Positions 1 to 7,303 are shown, counted from the first letter of the stretch. The stretch: DNA of 21,693 bases from Desulfurococcaceae archaeon UBA285 (GCA_002495025.1 DADP01000017.1:1-21693); one strand, 5' to 3'. Notes: generated by a model from the letters alone, not told the origin. Numbers and translations: made by a program.

Positions 1-295
1 TATTGGGTATTACTTCTACTTTATCTCTAAGATTTCCTTCTCTCGGTAGATGCTCTTCTTCTCTGCGTTTAGCCGTCTCTGGGTCTCCATCACCATCAAT
101 TAAAAGTATGACTTTATCGTATTCGCGGCAGGAGGCTTCAATTACACGTTTAAGTTTAGCATTACACCTTCCAGGCATGACTTTAACATGTACTTTTACT
201 TTAATTATTCCGAGCTCGTATAGCTTAGAGAATAAAATACGTAAAGCCTCCTCGCCATAAGTATCTTCTGTGAATACTATAACTTTATGGAGCAA
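1..295 (-). CDS. TOPRIM-like/DUF4276-like partner of the adjacent ATPase (partial, C-terminus outside window)
   Basis: About 98 codons can be read on the minus strand; the frame is open at the left edge, so the gene continues outside. A TTG at 295-293 gives a natural N-terminus (LLHKVIVFTED); another TTG lies at 304. The gene overlaps the end of the upstream ATPase by about 11 bases, so the two are probably translated together. Visible features are a first beta strand ending in an acidic residue (VIVFTED, residues 5-11), a helix, and a second hydrophobic strand ending in an acidic cluster (VILLIDGDGDPE). This E ... DxD layout is that of TOPRIM nuclease-like domains, as in DUF4276/DUF4435 proteins paired with OLD-like ATPases in anti-phage systems. 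The TOPRIM assignment is inferred from motif spacing; the missing C-terminal part cannot be judged. Confidence 0.6.
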   Translation of the reverse strand, partial: MLHKVIVFTEDTYGEEALRILFSKLYELGIIKVKVHVKVMPGRCNAKLKRVIEASCREYDKVILLIDGDGDPETAKRREEEHLPREGNLRDKVEVIPN

Positions 296-1613
296 TGTAT
301 CCAAGATACTCTCCCAGCGTAACACCCAGTTCTCTAAGCCTCCTAGCTAGGGCTTCCGGGTCTTCAAAACGCCTGGGGTGGGCTTCCAAGCCCTTTCTTT
401 CCACGATGATGACTTCACTGGGTTTTACAAGATCTATGACAGCTGGGGAATGTGTTGTTGCAATAAAGACGCTGTCACTATTTCTCACATCGTCTAAAAG
501 CCTATGTACCGCTCTAATGTGGAGGGAATTCTCAAACTCGTCTACGGCGATAAGCGGACTACTCATATCAAGAGCCAACTCTACAATTAAAACCTTGAGC
601 AACCCATTAGAAATAGATGGAGGATTAAACCCCACCCCGCTCTCTACAACCTCTAAAAACACCCTGCCATCAGTAGTAGGAACAACTCTCACATCGATAT
701 CGGGAGAATCGAGTACATAGCTAAGAGAAGATCTAGCACCCTCTGGTATTCTACCACCATACATAGTCAACAAGAAAGAAGCAAGATCATCACCAAAAGG
801 AGAAGGAATATCAACCCTAGTTACTCGTGTTGGCTCGCGAGCTCTAAAAGGAGCTTCCGGGAACAGAATAACCATTCTATCTAGTAAAACGTAGAGACTT
901 GCTAGAGCACTTGCTATTCCATAATAGTAATAATGAAAGGTTTCATGTTTTGATTTAAGTAACTCACGTAGTTCGTCTGGGATTAAACGAGCAATAGAAT
1001 CCTCTAAAAAGGGTATAACGTTGTCAACGACCGATTCCCAATCTCTACGGTCTTCATAAGAATACACCCTAAAGGATTCATATGTAACCTCTAAGAGGTT
1101 CCTGTATCCAAACTCGTATAGGTCACTATCGTATTTTGCACCTTCATAGCTAAATATACAGTTTCCTTCACGACACACGATCTCCAGGTTCATTTCGGGA
1201 ATACTTAGTTTTTCCTCGAGTATTCTAAAGCCGCCACGTCCTGAAATATTGACTCTGTATTCTACTTTACTGAATTCTATAATATCGCTTTCCAGGAACA
1301 TTTTCATAATTCTTTGCTCACTTTCTTCATAGGGTTTCCATGTTGTTGTGAATTCTATGCCTAGTTCTATATTGAGTTTCTCGTCGTGACTCCACACTAC
1401 GTCTCTATAGCTCCACCAGTAGAGGAATGGGTTTGGAACACTGCCTTGAACGTGTTTAAGTACTAATTTGAATAGATATAGTGCTTCTATAATACTTGTT
1501 TTTCCACTACTATTAGGGCCTACAACTATGTTTAACTTGGTTAGAGGGATGTGTACATCTCTCAGACACTTGAAGTTTTTTATAGTGATACTCTTTGGTA
1601 TAACTTTAAGCAT
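285..1613 (-). CDS. AAA family ATPase, OLD/AbiEii-like (AAA_21 type)
   Basis: A 442-residue ATPase of the ABC/SMC-like AAA group. Residues 7-30 are the typical opening (SITIKNFKCLRDVHIPL); Walker A is GPNSSGKTS at 32-40. A signature-like ISNGLLKVL lies just before Walker B (LIAVDEFENS, about 354-363), followed by the sensor-like ATTHSP at 382-387. The middle, about 60-300, is family-specific and not recognised. There is no hydrolase domain of its own, but the next gene, overlapping by about 11 bases, has a TOPRIM-like motif. This split ATPase plus TOPRIM layout is known from PARIS-like and OLD-like defence pairs, so a nucleic-acid sensing or abortive-defence role is inferred. The start ATG at 1613 is directly followed by the conserved N-terminus. 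A TATA-like run (about 1663-1678 on this strand) sits upstream. Confidence 0.85.
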   Translation of the reverse strand: MLKVIPKSITIKNFKCLRDVHIPLTKLNIVVGPNSSGKTSIIEALYLFKLVLKHVQGSVPNPFLYWWSYRDVVWSHDEKLNIELGIEFTTTWKPYEESEQRIMKMFLESDIIEFSKVEYRVNISGRGGFRILEEKLSIPEMNLEIVCREGNCIFSYEGAKYDSDLYEFGYRNLLEVTYESFRVYSYEDRRDWESVVDNVIPFLEDSIARLIPDELRELLKSKHETFHYYYYGIASALASLYVLLDRMVILFPEAPFRAREPTRVTRVDIPSPFGDDLASFLLTMYGGRIPEGARSSLSYVLDSPDIDVRVVPTTDGRVFLEVVESGVGFNPPSISNGLLKVLIVELALDMSSPLIAVDEFENSLHIRAVHRLLDDVRNSDSVFIATTHSPAVIDLVKPSEVIIVERKGLEAHPRRFEDPEALARRLRELGVTLGEYLGYIAP

Positions 1614-1710
1614 AGATTGCTCATCTCAATTAACTAATACCCCAGACAAAGGTTAATTAAGCTTATTTATATTATAACAACGATCAGTTATATGATTGTA
1701 AATATTTCAC

Positions 1711-1739
1711 CTGGGTTATAGATGGTTCTATGAACCCAG
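1711..1739. repeat. Intergenic inverted repeat (12-bp stem)
   Basis: CTGGGTTATAGA at 1711-1722 pairs with TCTAT-G-AACCCAG at 1727-1739: a stem of 5 plus 7 base pairs with a single bulged G and a four-base TGGT loop. It lies in the 263-base space between the recombinase-like gene and the ATPase, about 100 bases upstream of the ATPase start. It could be a protein-binding site, an RNA hairpin after the recombinase-like gene, or a leftover of a mobile-element end. No T-tract follows on either strand. Confidence 0.6.
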
Positions 1740-1876
1740 AGCTCTCTAAGCCTCTATACTTTCCACTCTCGCATGTCTTATCAAATGTGTACTGGTAGTA
1801 ATCATAGAATCCTCGGTAGTAGTGTATTAAAATATTTGAAATCCCTGAGAAGGTATTATCTTTTTGACTACGGTGT

Positions 1877-2407
1877 TTACAATAGTAGTTTTTCTACTTC
1901 GATTAATCTGACTCCCAGTGCTTCTAGTGCTTCTTCTATGAATCTACTGCATTCTCCGAAGGCTTCTTTCTTCGAGTATACTAGTACTGCGTCTACTTCG
2001 TGTAGTTTGGCCAGCTTCATTAGTCTTGTTAGACCGTTTCTCTCTCGGCCTGTGTAGTCTATGTCTCTAATTACCTCTACAACTCTCCATTTGAATTTTA
2101 CTGCTGCTTTTATACAGCGGTTTGCTTCTTCGTTAATTGATATATTGGATACTTCGTTGAATTCTTCTCTTAGTATCTCACGAGTCATACTTCTATAGAC
2201 GTAAACGACCACCTTGGACACGCTGAATTCTGGCTCGCGTAGTCTAGGTGTGAGGGCTTTTAACTCTGATTCTGGTATCAGCCACTTCCTTTTTATTCTC
2301 ACAGCTTTTAACAAGCCGTTTTGAATCCATCTTCTAACAGTTCTATCAGTAACTCCGAGGAGTCTTGCAACCTCCCTGGTTGAATAGTAGTCTTTACGAG
2401 TAGTCAT
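1877..2407 (-). CDS. MerR-type HTH plus degenerate IS607-like serine-recombinase domain protein
   Basis: A 176-residue protein. Residues 8-50 form an excisionase/MerR-type winged HTH (YSTREVARLLGVTDRTVRRWI ... WLIPESEL). Residues 65-176 follow the fold of an IS607 TnpA resolvase domain: KVVVYVYRSM aligns with the usual KVIGYARVSS, the DYTGRERNGL segment with the usual GSGLNxxRxGL, and VYSKKEAFG with the usual YKDRLARFG. The candidate serine (S73) is kept, but the Arg of YAR is Tyr71 and both arginines of the DRLAR motif are gone. The protein also stops where IS607 transposases continue for about 50 more residues. No tnpB is next to it. Most likely it is a domesticated DNA-binding regulator rather than an active transposase. 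It diverges from the HerA-NurA cluster and may regulate it or itself. Confidence 0.75.
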   Translation of the reverse strand: MTTRKDYYSTREVARLLGVTDRTVRRWIQNGLLKAVRIKRKWLIPESELKALTPRLREPEFSVSKVVVYVYRSMTREILREEFNEVSNISINEEANRCIKAAVKFKWRVVEVIRDIDYTGRERNGLTRLMKLAKLHEVDAVLVYSKKEAFGECSRFIEEALEALGVRLIEVEKLLL

Positions 2408-2500
2408 TTACCATCAATCTCGTCTCTATCTAGCCATACAATATATTATGCGGACTTTTATCCCCTATGTCCGTTTACTATTCATTGAGCCGTTATTAGC

Positions 2501-2517
2501 AATGGGAAAAACCCATT
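2501..2517. promoter_or_regulatory. Inverted repeat between divergent genes, candidate operator
   Basis: AATGGG and CCCATT form a perfect 6-bp inverted repeat separated by five A residues, 8 bases upstream of the TATA box of the plus-strand cluster and 94 bases upstream of the minus-strand HTH gene. Position and size fit a dimeric HTH protein site; binding by the neighbouring HTH protein is inference only. Confidence 0.4.
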
Positions 2518-2524
2518 AACCCTG

Positions 2525-2571
2525 TTTAAAACCCGTCCTCTTCACTAGAAAAAATAATTAGAGGTGTAAAA
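2525..2571 (+). promoter_or_regulatory. TATA box and ribosome binding site of the 406-residue gene
   Basis: TTTAAAA at 2525-2531 is a plausible archaeal TATA box, about 45 bases upstream of the start codon. The Shine-Dalgarno GAGGTG lies at 2561-2566, five bases before the ATG at 2572, and fixes the start. Confidence 0.6.
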
Positions 2572-3792
2572 ATGGAGGATTCTCCAACTAGTCAACGCGT
2601 ATTCCTAGAAACTCTTTCTAAATCCATAGAGGTAAAGATAAGTGAAGAAATAAGGTCTATATTCCTAGATGCAGTGTCATCAGCGCGCTTCAGGGAGATC
2701 CCCCAAGAAGTATTAGAATTCACTGTTAAACTCAAAACCTCCAGTGATCAACCACCGAGATGGCCGTGGTTGCCGGAGAGCCCTTGTGGTATTATAAGTG
2801 GATGGTATGAACCAGACACTAGAGAAATGATTATTTACATAGACCGCCTCCTCTATGATCAATACGGTATTAGAGGGCTACGATCATCAATTGAAACAAC
2901 ATTATTCTACCTCATAATACGCCACTTACAACACACTGCACCACATTTAACTATAAGTGCATCTATAATAGAACCAGGCGATAAGTACACTGCACTGGAG
3001 GTAGAAGCATGCCTACTAAGTATTATACTATCAAACCTCCCCCGTCTAGAAGAAAATGTCTTTACATTCTCCTTCATTAGGTCACACCCACTCCTAGAAG
3101 TATTCCTCTCAGAGATCCGTGGTGGAAAACTGAATAAAACATATAGAGTAAGATTAACTGAAAAACAACTCTACAAACAAGTAGACAGCCTAGCTAGCCA
3201 CATAGAACCAGACTTCGAGAAACTAAGATACTTCGTTAAGGGTAAACCAGTTGCATTGAAACTAGTCAACGACTCTGGTATGGAGTGGAGTATAATTGTT
3301 AAATCACTGAGACTATCTGACCGCGCAGTTGTATTAGAGAATACTGGAGAAGGAATTATGCTATACTACCTAAGAACCTCGACCTACGAGTACTACAGAG
3401 ATGAAGTAGAAGTAGTACTAGAAGAACCAGTCGAGGTAAATACAGCTAAACTCCAAGAAATAATCTTCCACCCGGGAGACCAAGAGATATACATTGAATT
3501 CATTAGTCAAGACACTATTGAGCAAAGAAGAGCATGGCTTAAACCAGAGGGGAAAGAGGAAATCCATGTATTTAAAGACCTTGGAGAAGCACTAAGAAAG
3601 ATCTCCGAGGCCAAAATACCAGTAGAACTACCCAAGCCAAAATGTGAAAGAGTATGGGACCTGGACCAATTAATCTATACACTACCAAGAGTGGTAGACT
3701 CGACGTGGAAAGACGAATACCACTTAGCCATGATAAAACTATTTCTAGCGCCTGGTTCATGCCCCGAGGAAAAGAGCGACTATACATGGTGA
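2572..3792 (+). CDS. Hypothetical protein with a metallopeptidase-like pattern, first gene of HerA-NurA cluster
   Basis: A 406-residue soluble protein of no family I recognise. Residues 77-91 (GWYEPDTREMIIYID) followed by a helix with LFYLIIRHLQH (111-121), and 22 residues later ALEVEACLL (141-149), reproduce the spacing of small zinc peptidases: a beta hairpin, HExxH helix and a distant Glu. Here the HExxH position reads R117-H118-L-Q-H121, so the first His is Arg and the catalytic Glu is His. The domain may be inactive or bind metal differently. The rest (about 180-406) is mixed alpha/beta with no known motif. A GAGGTG ribosome binding site lies five bases before the start. The stop overlaps the next gene in ATGGTGA, so the two are translationally coupled. 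The peptidase comparison is pattern recognition, not a proven homology. Confidence 0.7.
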   Translation: MEDSPTSQRVFLETLSKSIEVKISEEIRSIFLDAVSSARFREIPQEVLEFTVKLKTSSDQPPRWPWLPESPCGIISGWYEPDTREMIIYIDRLLYDQYGIRGLRSSIETTLFYLIIRHLQHTAPHLTISASIIEPGDKYTALEVEACLLSIILSNLPRLEENVFTFSFIRSHPLLEVFLSEIRGGKLNKTYRVRLTEKQLYKQVDSLASHIEPDFEKLRYFVKGKPVALKLVNDSGMEWSIIVKSLRLSDRAVVLENTGEGIMLYYLRTSTYEYYRDEVEVVLEEPVEVNTAKLQEIIFHPGDQEIYIEFISQDTIEQRRAWLKPEGKEEIHVFKDLGEALRKISEAKIPVELPKPKCERVWDLDQLIYTLPRVVDSTWKDEYHLAMIKLFLAPGSCPEEKSDYTW

Positions 3793-4118
3793 TCTATGTG
3801 AATAGAAAATCCGAGGACGAATTCATCACGGGACTAGCATACGGCATAGCAATAACTATAATCACCTCGCTAGTCCTAGTAGTACTAGTAGGACATGGAT
3901 ATATACAGTTAAGCCAGGGATATACGGGTTTAGCAGAAGGAGCACTAATAGTAATAGGAGTCACATGGGGGACTGGTCTACTAGTATCTCTCCGCGTGAA
4001 AAGCTCAAAAACCAAATTCATAGCTGGAGTAATCGCTGGGACAATACTAGTAGTAATCATAGCAGTAGTAATACTCGCAATACTCGGATCAACGAGCAAG
4101 AGAGAAGGTGAGGAGTAA
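3786..4118 (+). CDS. Small membrane protein, three predicted transmembrane helices
   Basis: Starting at the ATG in ATGGTGA, which overlaps the stop of the preceding gene, it encodes about 110 residues. A short charged N-terminus (NRKSEDE) is followed by three hydrophobic segments: TM1 about residues 12-36 (AYGIAITIITSLVLVVLV), TM2 about 48-70 (GALIVIGVTWGTGLLVSL), TM3 about 79-101 (GVIAGTILVVIIAVVILAIL). The tail is charged. The frame is open farther upstream, to 3654, but an overlap of 139 bases is unlikely. A GTG at 3798 preceded by a perfect GGTGAT at 3788-3793 is an alternative start. The function is unknown. Coupling to the gene before and closeness to herA (42 bases) suggest a membrane component or anchor of the same system. 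Confidence 0.65.
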   Translation: MVIYVNRKSEDEFITGLAYGIAITIITSLVLVVLVGHGYIQLSQGYTGLAEGALIVIGVTWGTGLLVSLRVKSSKTKFIAGVIAGTILVVIIAVVILAILGSTSKREGEE

Positions 4119-4124
4119 GCTGGG

Positions 4125-4138
4125 TATAAATATATAAG
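4125..4138 (+). promoter_or_regulatory. TATA box of the herA gene
   Basis: TATAAATATATAAG lies 22-35 bases upstream of the herA ATG, so transcription would start about at or just before the start codon. This gives herA-nurA a nearly leaderless transcript of its own, apart from read-through from the two upstream genes. The only upstream purine run before the ATG is GGGG, a weak ribosome binding site. Confidence 0.65.
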
Positions 4139-4159
4139 AAGCGATAACTAGAGACGGGG

Positions 4160-5668
4160 ATGTCTTTGAAGCCTATAGGAGTAGTTGTAAGCGGCTCCTC
4201 ACCCGTCAACGTTCCTATCCACGTATATAAAGGTTGTGAAAACCTAGTCAAAGAAGACGCATTCGTAGTAATCAAAGACGAGGAGAAGAACACTGAATAC
4301 TTCGGAGTCATACGCAGCCTGAGAATGAACGATCCACTCCTCAACCAGAATATGAGGTCTAGTATTATAGATAATCCAGAACTAGCAAAACACGGTAAAG
4401 AAGTAGTATTTGAAACAATGAATGTAAGAGTACTAGGAGTACTCAAACCAGACGGACAGTTAGAGCCACCAAGACAACCACCAACACCGAGAAGCCAGGT
4501 ATACCTAGTAGAAACACCAGGAGACGTAAATCTAAAACTCGAAACTGGCCTAGTACTAGGAAAACACAAATTCAGCGGATTAGAAATACCATTAAAACCA
4601 GATGCACTAAAATACCACATTGGAATAGTAGGAGCAACAGGAACAGGAAAATCACGACTAGTAGTGGCACTAATAAACGAAGTACTAGAAAAAACAGACT
4701 GGAAAGTACTAGTATTCGATCACTCAGGGCAAGACTATAAAGATTACTTTGAAAACCATGTAGTAAATGCCTCTAGTATAATACAAGATCATGAAATGAT
4801 ATATGACTACCTAAAACGAGAAATATCTGTAAAAGATGTCGCGGAAGACGCGCTATACATCTCGCTTCTTCTCTACATACTACACGAAGGAAACGTTGAA
4901 AAATTTATCAGTGATACAGATAAAAAAGGCAAAAAGCCATCAGAGCTATCCCAGGAATTAAATAAACTACCAGAATTACTCGAAAACACAGACATAGAAG
5001 AAAAATTGAAAAATACACAGTGGAAGGCCGATAAACTTGGAAAACTCGTCGCGGAAGTATTAAGGAGTATTTCACAGGCGAAAGCTTCAACTATGAATAG
5101 ACTTAGTGTCTCGATATCTCTACAAAAAGACTTCTTCAAATCTTTAAATGAGAGGAAGATTACTGCTAGAGATATACTAGAGAAATTGAATAAGGATAAA
5201 AAAGTCGTCATTGATTTAAGCAGTGTGAAACAAGAAGAACGAAGGTATATTGTGTACTCTATACTCCGAAAGATCTGGGAGGAAATTGATACGAAAAAAC
5301 AACCCGTAAAAATCCTTGTGGTGATTGATGAAGCACATAACTATGCTACTAGCAAACCCAGTGTTGACATGATTGAGAGAACTGCTAGAGAGGGAAGGAA
5401 ATGGGGTCTCGGACTAGTACTTGCCAGCCAGAGATTTATAGATTTCAGTACCGATATACGAAACAACATAAACACCTTCTTCTTCAGCAAGCTACAAACA
5501 CCTGGAGACTTAGAGAACCTGGAGGGAATACTGGATCTCGGCGGTATAGAATACGATGATATAGCAATACTAGCAACTAGAGAATTCTACTTTGCCGGAT
5601 ATGGTAATCCATTAAAGTATCCCGTATTAATTGAGGTGAAGGAGGTCTGGCCGAGGAAGAACCAGTAG
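4160..5668 (+). CDS. herA: HerA-type bipolar DNA translocase/helicase ATPase
   Basis: A 502-residue hexameric HerA/FtsK-superfamily ATPase. Residues 1 to about 100 form the HAS-barrel (PIGVVVSGSSPVNVPIHVY ...). The RecA-like core has Walker A GATGTGKS at 158-165 and Walker B ILVVIDEAHNY at about 384-394. After it come TAREGRKWGLGLVLASQRF with the sensor Gln and Arg residues and a terminal DxxxLATREFYFAGYG segment typical of archaeal HerA. Residues about 200-330 are a helical insertion. HerA loads with NurA to resect DNA ends. Here nurA follows directly and its probable start lies inside the end of herA. In most archaea herA and nurA accompany mre11 and rad50; none are in this window. This may therefore be a second, accessory HerA-NurA pair, or the housekeeping pair separated from mre11-rad50. 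Confidence 0.92.
   Translation: MSLKPIGVVVSGSSPVNVPIHVYKGCENLVKEDAFVVIKDEEKNTEYFGVIRSLRMNDPLLNQNMRSSIIDNPELAKHGKEVVFETMNVRVLGVLKPDGQLEPPRQPPTPRSQVYLVETPGDVNLKLETGLVLGKHKFSGLEIPLKPDALKYHIGIVGATGTGKSRLVVALINEVLEKTDWKVLVFDHSGQDYKDYFENHVVNASSIIQDHEMIYDYLKREISVKDVAEDALYISLLLYILHEGNVEKFISDTDKKGKKPSELSQELNKLPELLENTDIEEKLKNTQWKADKLGKLVAEVLRSISQAKASTMNRLSVSISLQKDFFKSLNERKITARDILEKLNKDKKVVIDLSSVKQEERRYIVYSILRKIWEEIDTKKQPVKILVVIDEAHNYATSKPSVDMIERTAREGRKWGLGLVLASQRFIDFSTDIRNNINTFFFSKLQTPGDLENLEGILDLGGIEYDDIAILATREFYFAGYGNPLKYPVLIEVKEVWPRKNQ
5633..5649 (+). promoter_or_regulatory. Shine-Dalgarno and probable CTG start of nurA
   Basis: GAGGTGA at 5633-5639 is a perfect match to the archaeal anti-Shine-Dalgarno and sits seven bases before a CTG at 5647-5649 in the nurA frame. 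The frame opens after a TGA at 5632-5634 and contains no ATG, GTG or TTG until 5902. A second purine run, GGAGGT at 5641-5646, abuts the CTG. Confidence 0.6.
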
Positions 5669-6762
5669 GTGTAATACCTGAGGTAATCGCTAGCGAATTA
5701 GACAGTGTAGTAGATGAAATACTCGAGAATGCTGGAAACATCGAGGAAATACGTAAACAACTCAGACAAAAACTAGATATAAAGAGGTTCCCCGAGTATA
5801 CTGGAGAGCTTTCTACATATGCTGTTGATTCTAGTTATACTGTTCCACCCATAGAAGTAGCTGGAGGATACATCTGGATTATACAAGTCGCGGAAATAGT
5901 AATGGGGGATAAATACAATTCTCCACCAGTCCTCAAAGCATTTGTTAGCTACCACCGGGATAGAGACCTCGCTGGTGTACAAGCAAAAGTATACGAGCGT
6001 AAAGCACTCCATGAAGCACTAGAGAAAAAGAAAGAGGGAAAAATAGACTTCGATATAGCAATAGTAGACGGGGAAATTTTAACAAGATATGGCGAAGAAG
6101 AGGATGTATCTATCACAGGCGAAACCCGCGAGCTCATGGAGGAAGCAGAAGAATTAACGAGAAAGGCCCTCGACCTAGCGTGGAGGATTGACACGCCAAT
6201 AATTGGTGTTTTAAAGAGGAGTTATTCCAGTGATCTCAGGGTTCTCTATGAACTCTTCGATATTGGATTGAGTGATAGAGTAATAGCGTCTATAATACTC
6301 GAACATGGTGAATACTTTACAATAGGTACTTATAAAGAGTATTTCGAGGAGCTTCAAAAACCAAGAATTAGAGAGATATTAGATAAACTCGATAGGAACA
6401 TCGCTTCAAGGATACAAGCGAGATATGAATGGATTAGAAGAATCATTGAAGCCTATAAGGAATATGCTGGTAAGGTTAAAGTAGTCTTCTACAAGCCCGA
6501 ATTGAAGACGATTAATCTAGCTATAAAAACAGAAATCGCAGAGTCTTCCAGTTGGAGCGTAGAGAAAATAGTCTCGGCCCTTTCAAAAATCACTAGTAGC
6601 ACTGGGTTCCCCCTAGCACTCGACTACGTAGACCAACTCTCATACGTGAAATACGACACTAGAAGACTCGTGTACGAGTTGCTATATTCAAAACTCTCAC
6701 AGAAAGACATAAAACTAGCAAACCTACTCCTAAGCCTAGTAAACCCACAAAAACCCCTATAA
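5647..6762 (+). CDS. nurA: NurA 5'-3' nuclease, partner of HerA
   Basis: Read from the CTG at 5647 the protein has 371 residues, the usual size for NurA. Catalytic-site motifs are AVDSSY with D61 and AIVDGEIL with D141, and the C-terminal LALDYVDQLSYVKYD segment of the family is present. The first standard start, ATG 5902, would give 286 residues and cut off D61, a conserved NurA metal ligand, so it cannot be the true start of an active enzyme. The upstream frame from 5665 on reads as normal protein (PEVIASELDSVVDEIL ...). A CTG start with an ideal ribosome binding site is the simplest reading. A -1 frameshift from herA, giving a fusion, or a sequencing error are alternatives. NurA digests DNA ends in complex with HerA. 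Confidence 0.85.
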   Translation: MAEEEPVGVIPEVIASELDSVVDEILENAGNIEEIRKQLRQKLDIKRFPEYTGELSTYAVDSSYTVPPIEVAGGYIWIIQVAEIVMGDKYNSPPVLKAFVSYHRDRDLAGVQAKVYERKALHEALEKKKEGKIDFDIAIVDGEILTRYGEEEDVSITGETRELMEEAEELTRKALDLAWRIDTPIIGVLKRSYSSDLRVLYELFDIGLSDRVIASIILEHGEYFTIGTYKEYFEELQKPRIREILDKLDRNIASRIQARYEWIRRIIEAYKEYAGKVKVVFYKPELKTINLAIKTEIAESSSWSVEKIVSALSKITSSTGFPLALDYVDQLSYVKYDTRRLVYELLYSKLSQKDIKLANLLLSLVNPQKPL

Positions 6763-7303
6763 CCAAGTTTTTTACACACCTTTCATCCCCCTAAATACCC
6801 CATAGTGAAAAATCTCCTTCTATTCTACTACTACTATGAAAAAGATTCTCTAATTATGTAAAACCTTGAGACTGGTCCTATTGGGAGGGATCTAGGGTGG
6901 GTCTTTATAGTAGAGAGGTAGTGTCCAAGTTCTCTAAGTCCGAGCATTGAGTTGAGTATTGGCTGGTCCCTTACCGTAGTTGAAGCATTCGTATTGGCTA
7001 GAATACGTAAAGTCGTGGTTGTCGTGGATCGAGCCTAGTAGTGTATCTCATAGCCCTCATTCCATGAAAAGCCTATAGGGATAGTGTTAAACTATACATA
7101 ACCAACCTGTCTCCAACGACACTTAGACCATGGTGCGGTAGCCACCATTAATGGTATAGACGGTGAAATTCCATCAAAAATCGTCGAATACATAGATAAT
7201 TACTCTCTATCTCATTATATGCTTCTCAAATCATCTAGAGGCATTCTCACGCATTGCCTACACTTGAATCTCTCCTACGAGTAGAATTAAACAACATGGA
7301 TTC
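6763..7303. other. 541-base gene-free stretch with decayed coding remnants
   Basis: No intact gene is visible. Apart from the transposase-like remnant at 6870-7080, a stop-free frame of about 60 codons without a start (about 7099-7282, plus strand, containing INGIDGEIPSKIVEYID) may be another fragment. No RNA gene or regular repeat was seen. Confidence 0.5.
6870..7080 (+). pseudogene. Degraded coding remnant, possibly a transposase (IS6-like)
   Basis: Three protein-like fragments in shifted frames follow each other. The first, 6870-6950, contains DWSYWEGSRVGLYSREVV. The second, 6952-7038, contains SLTVVEAFVLARIRKVVVVVDRA followed by tandem stops. The third begins near 7039 (VYLIALIP). The order, a helix, then VVVVVDR, then WYL/YLIAL, recalls the second catalytic Asp region (VIVDRGPWYxWAL) of IS6-type transposases common in Crenarchaeota. 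There is no start codon, no terminal inverted repeat that I could see, and at least two frameshifts. The family assignment is weak. Confidence 0.3.

Noticed and set aside
3654..3785. Upstream extension of the small membrane protein (154-residue version)
   Set aside because: It would overlap the preceding gene by 139 bases and has no ribosome binding site; the ATG in ATGGTGA at 3786 or the GTG at 3798 fits better.
4057..4620. 187-codon frame antisense to herA
   Set aside because: Shadow of herA, no recognisable motif.
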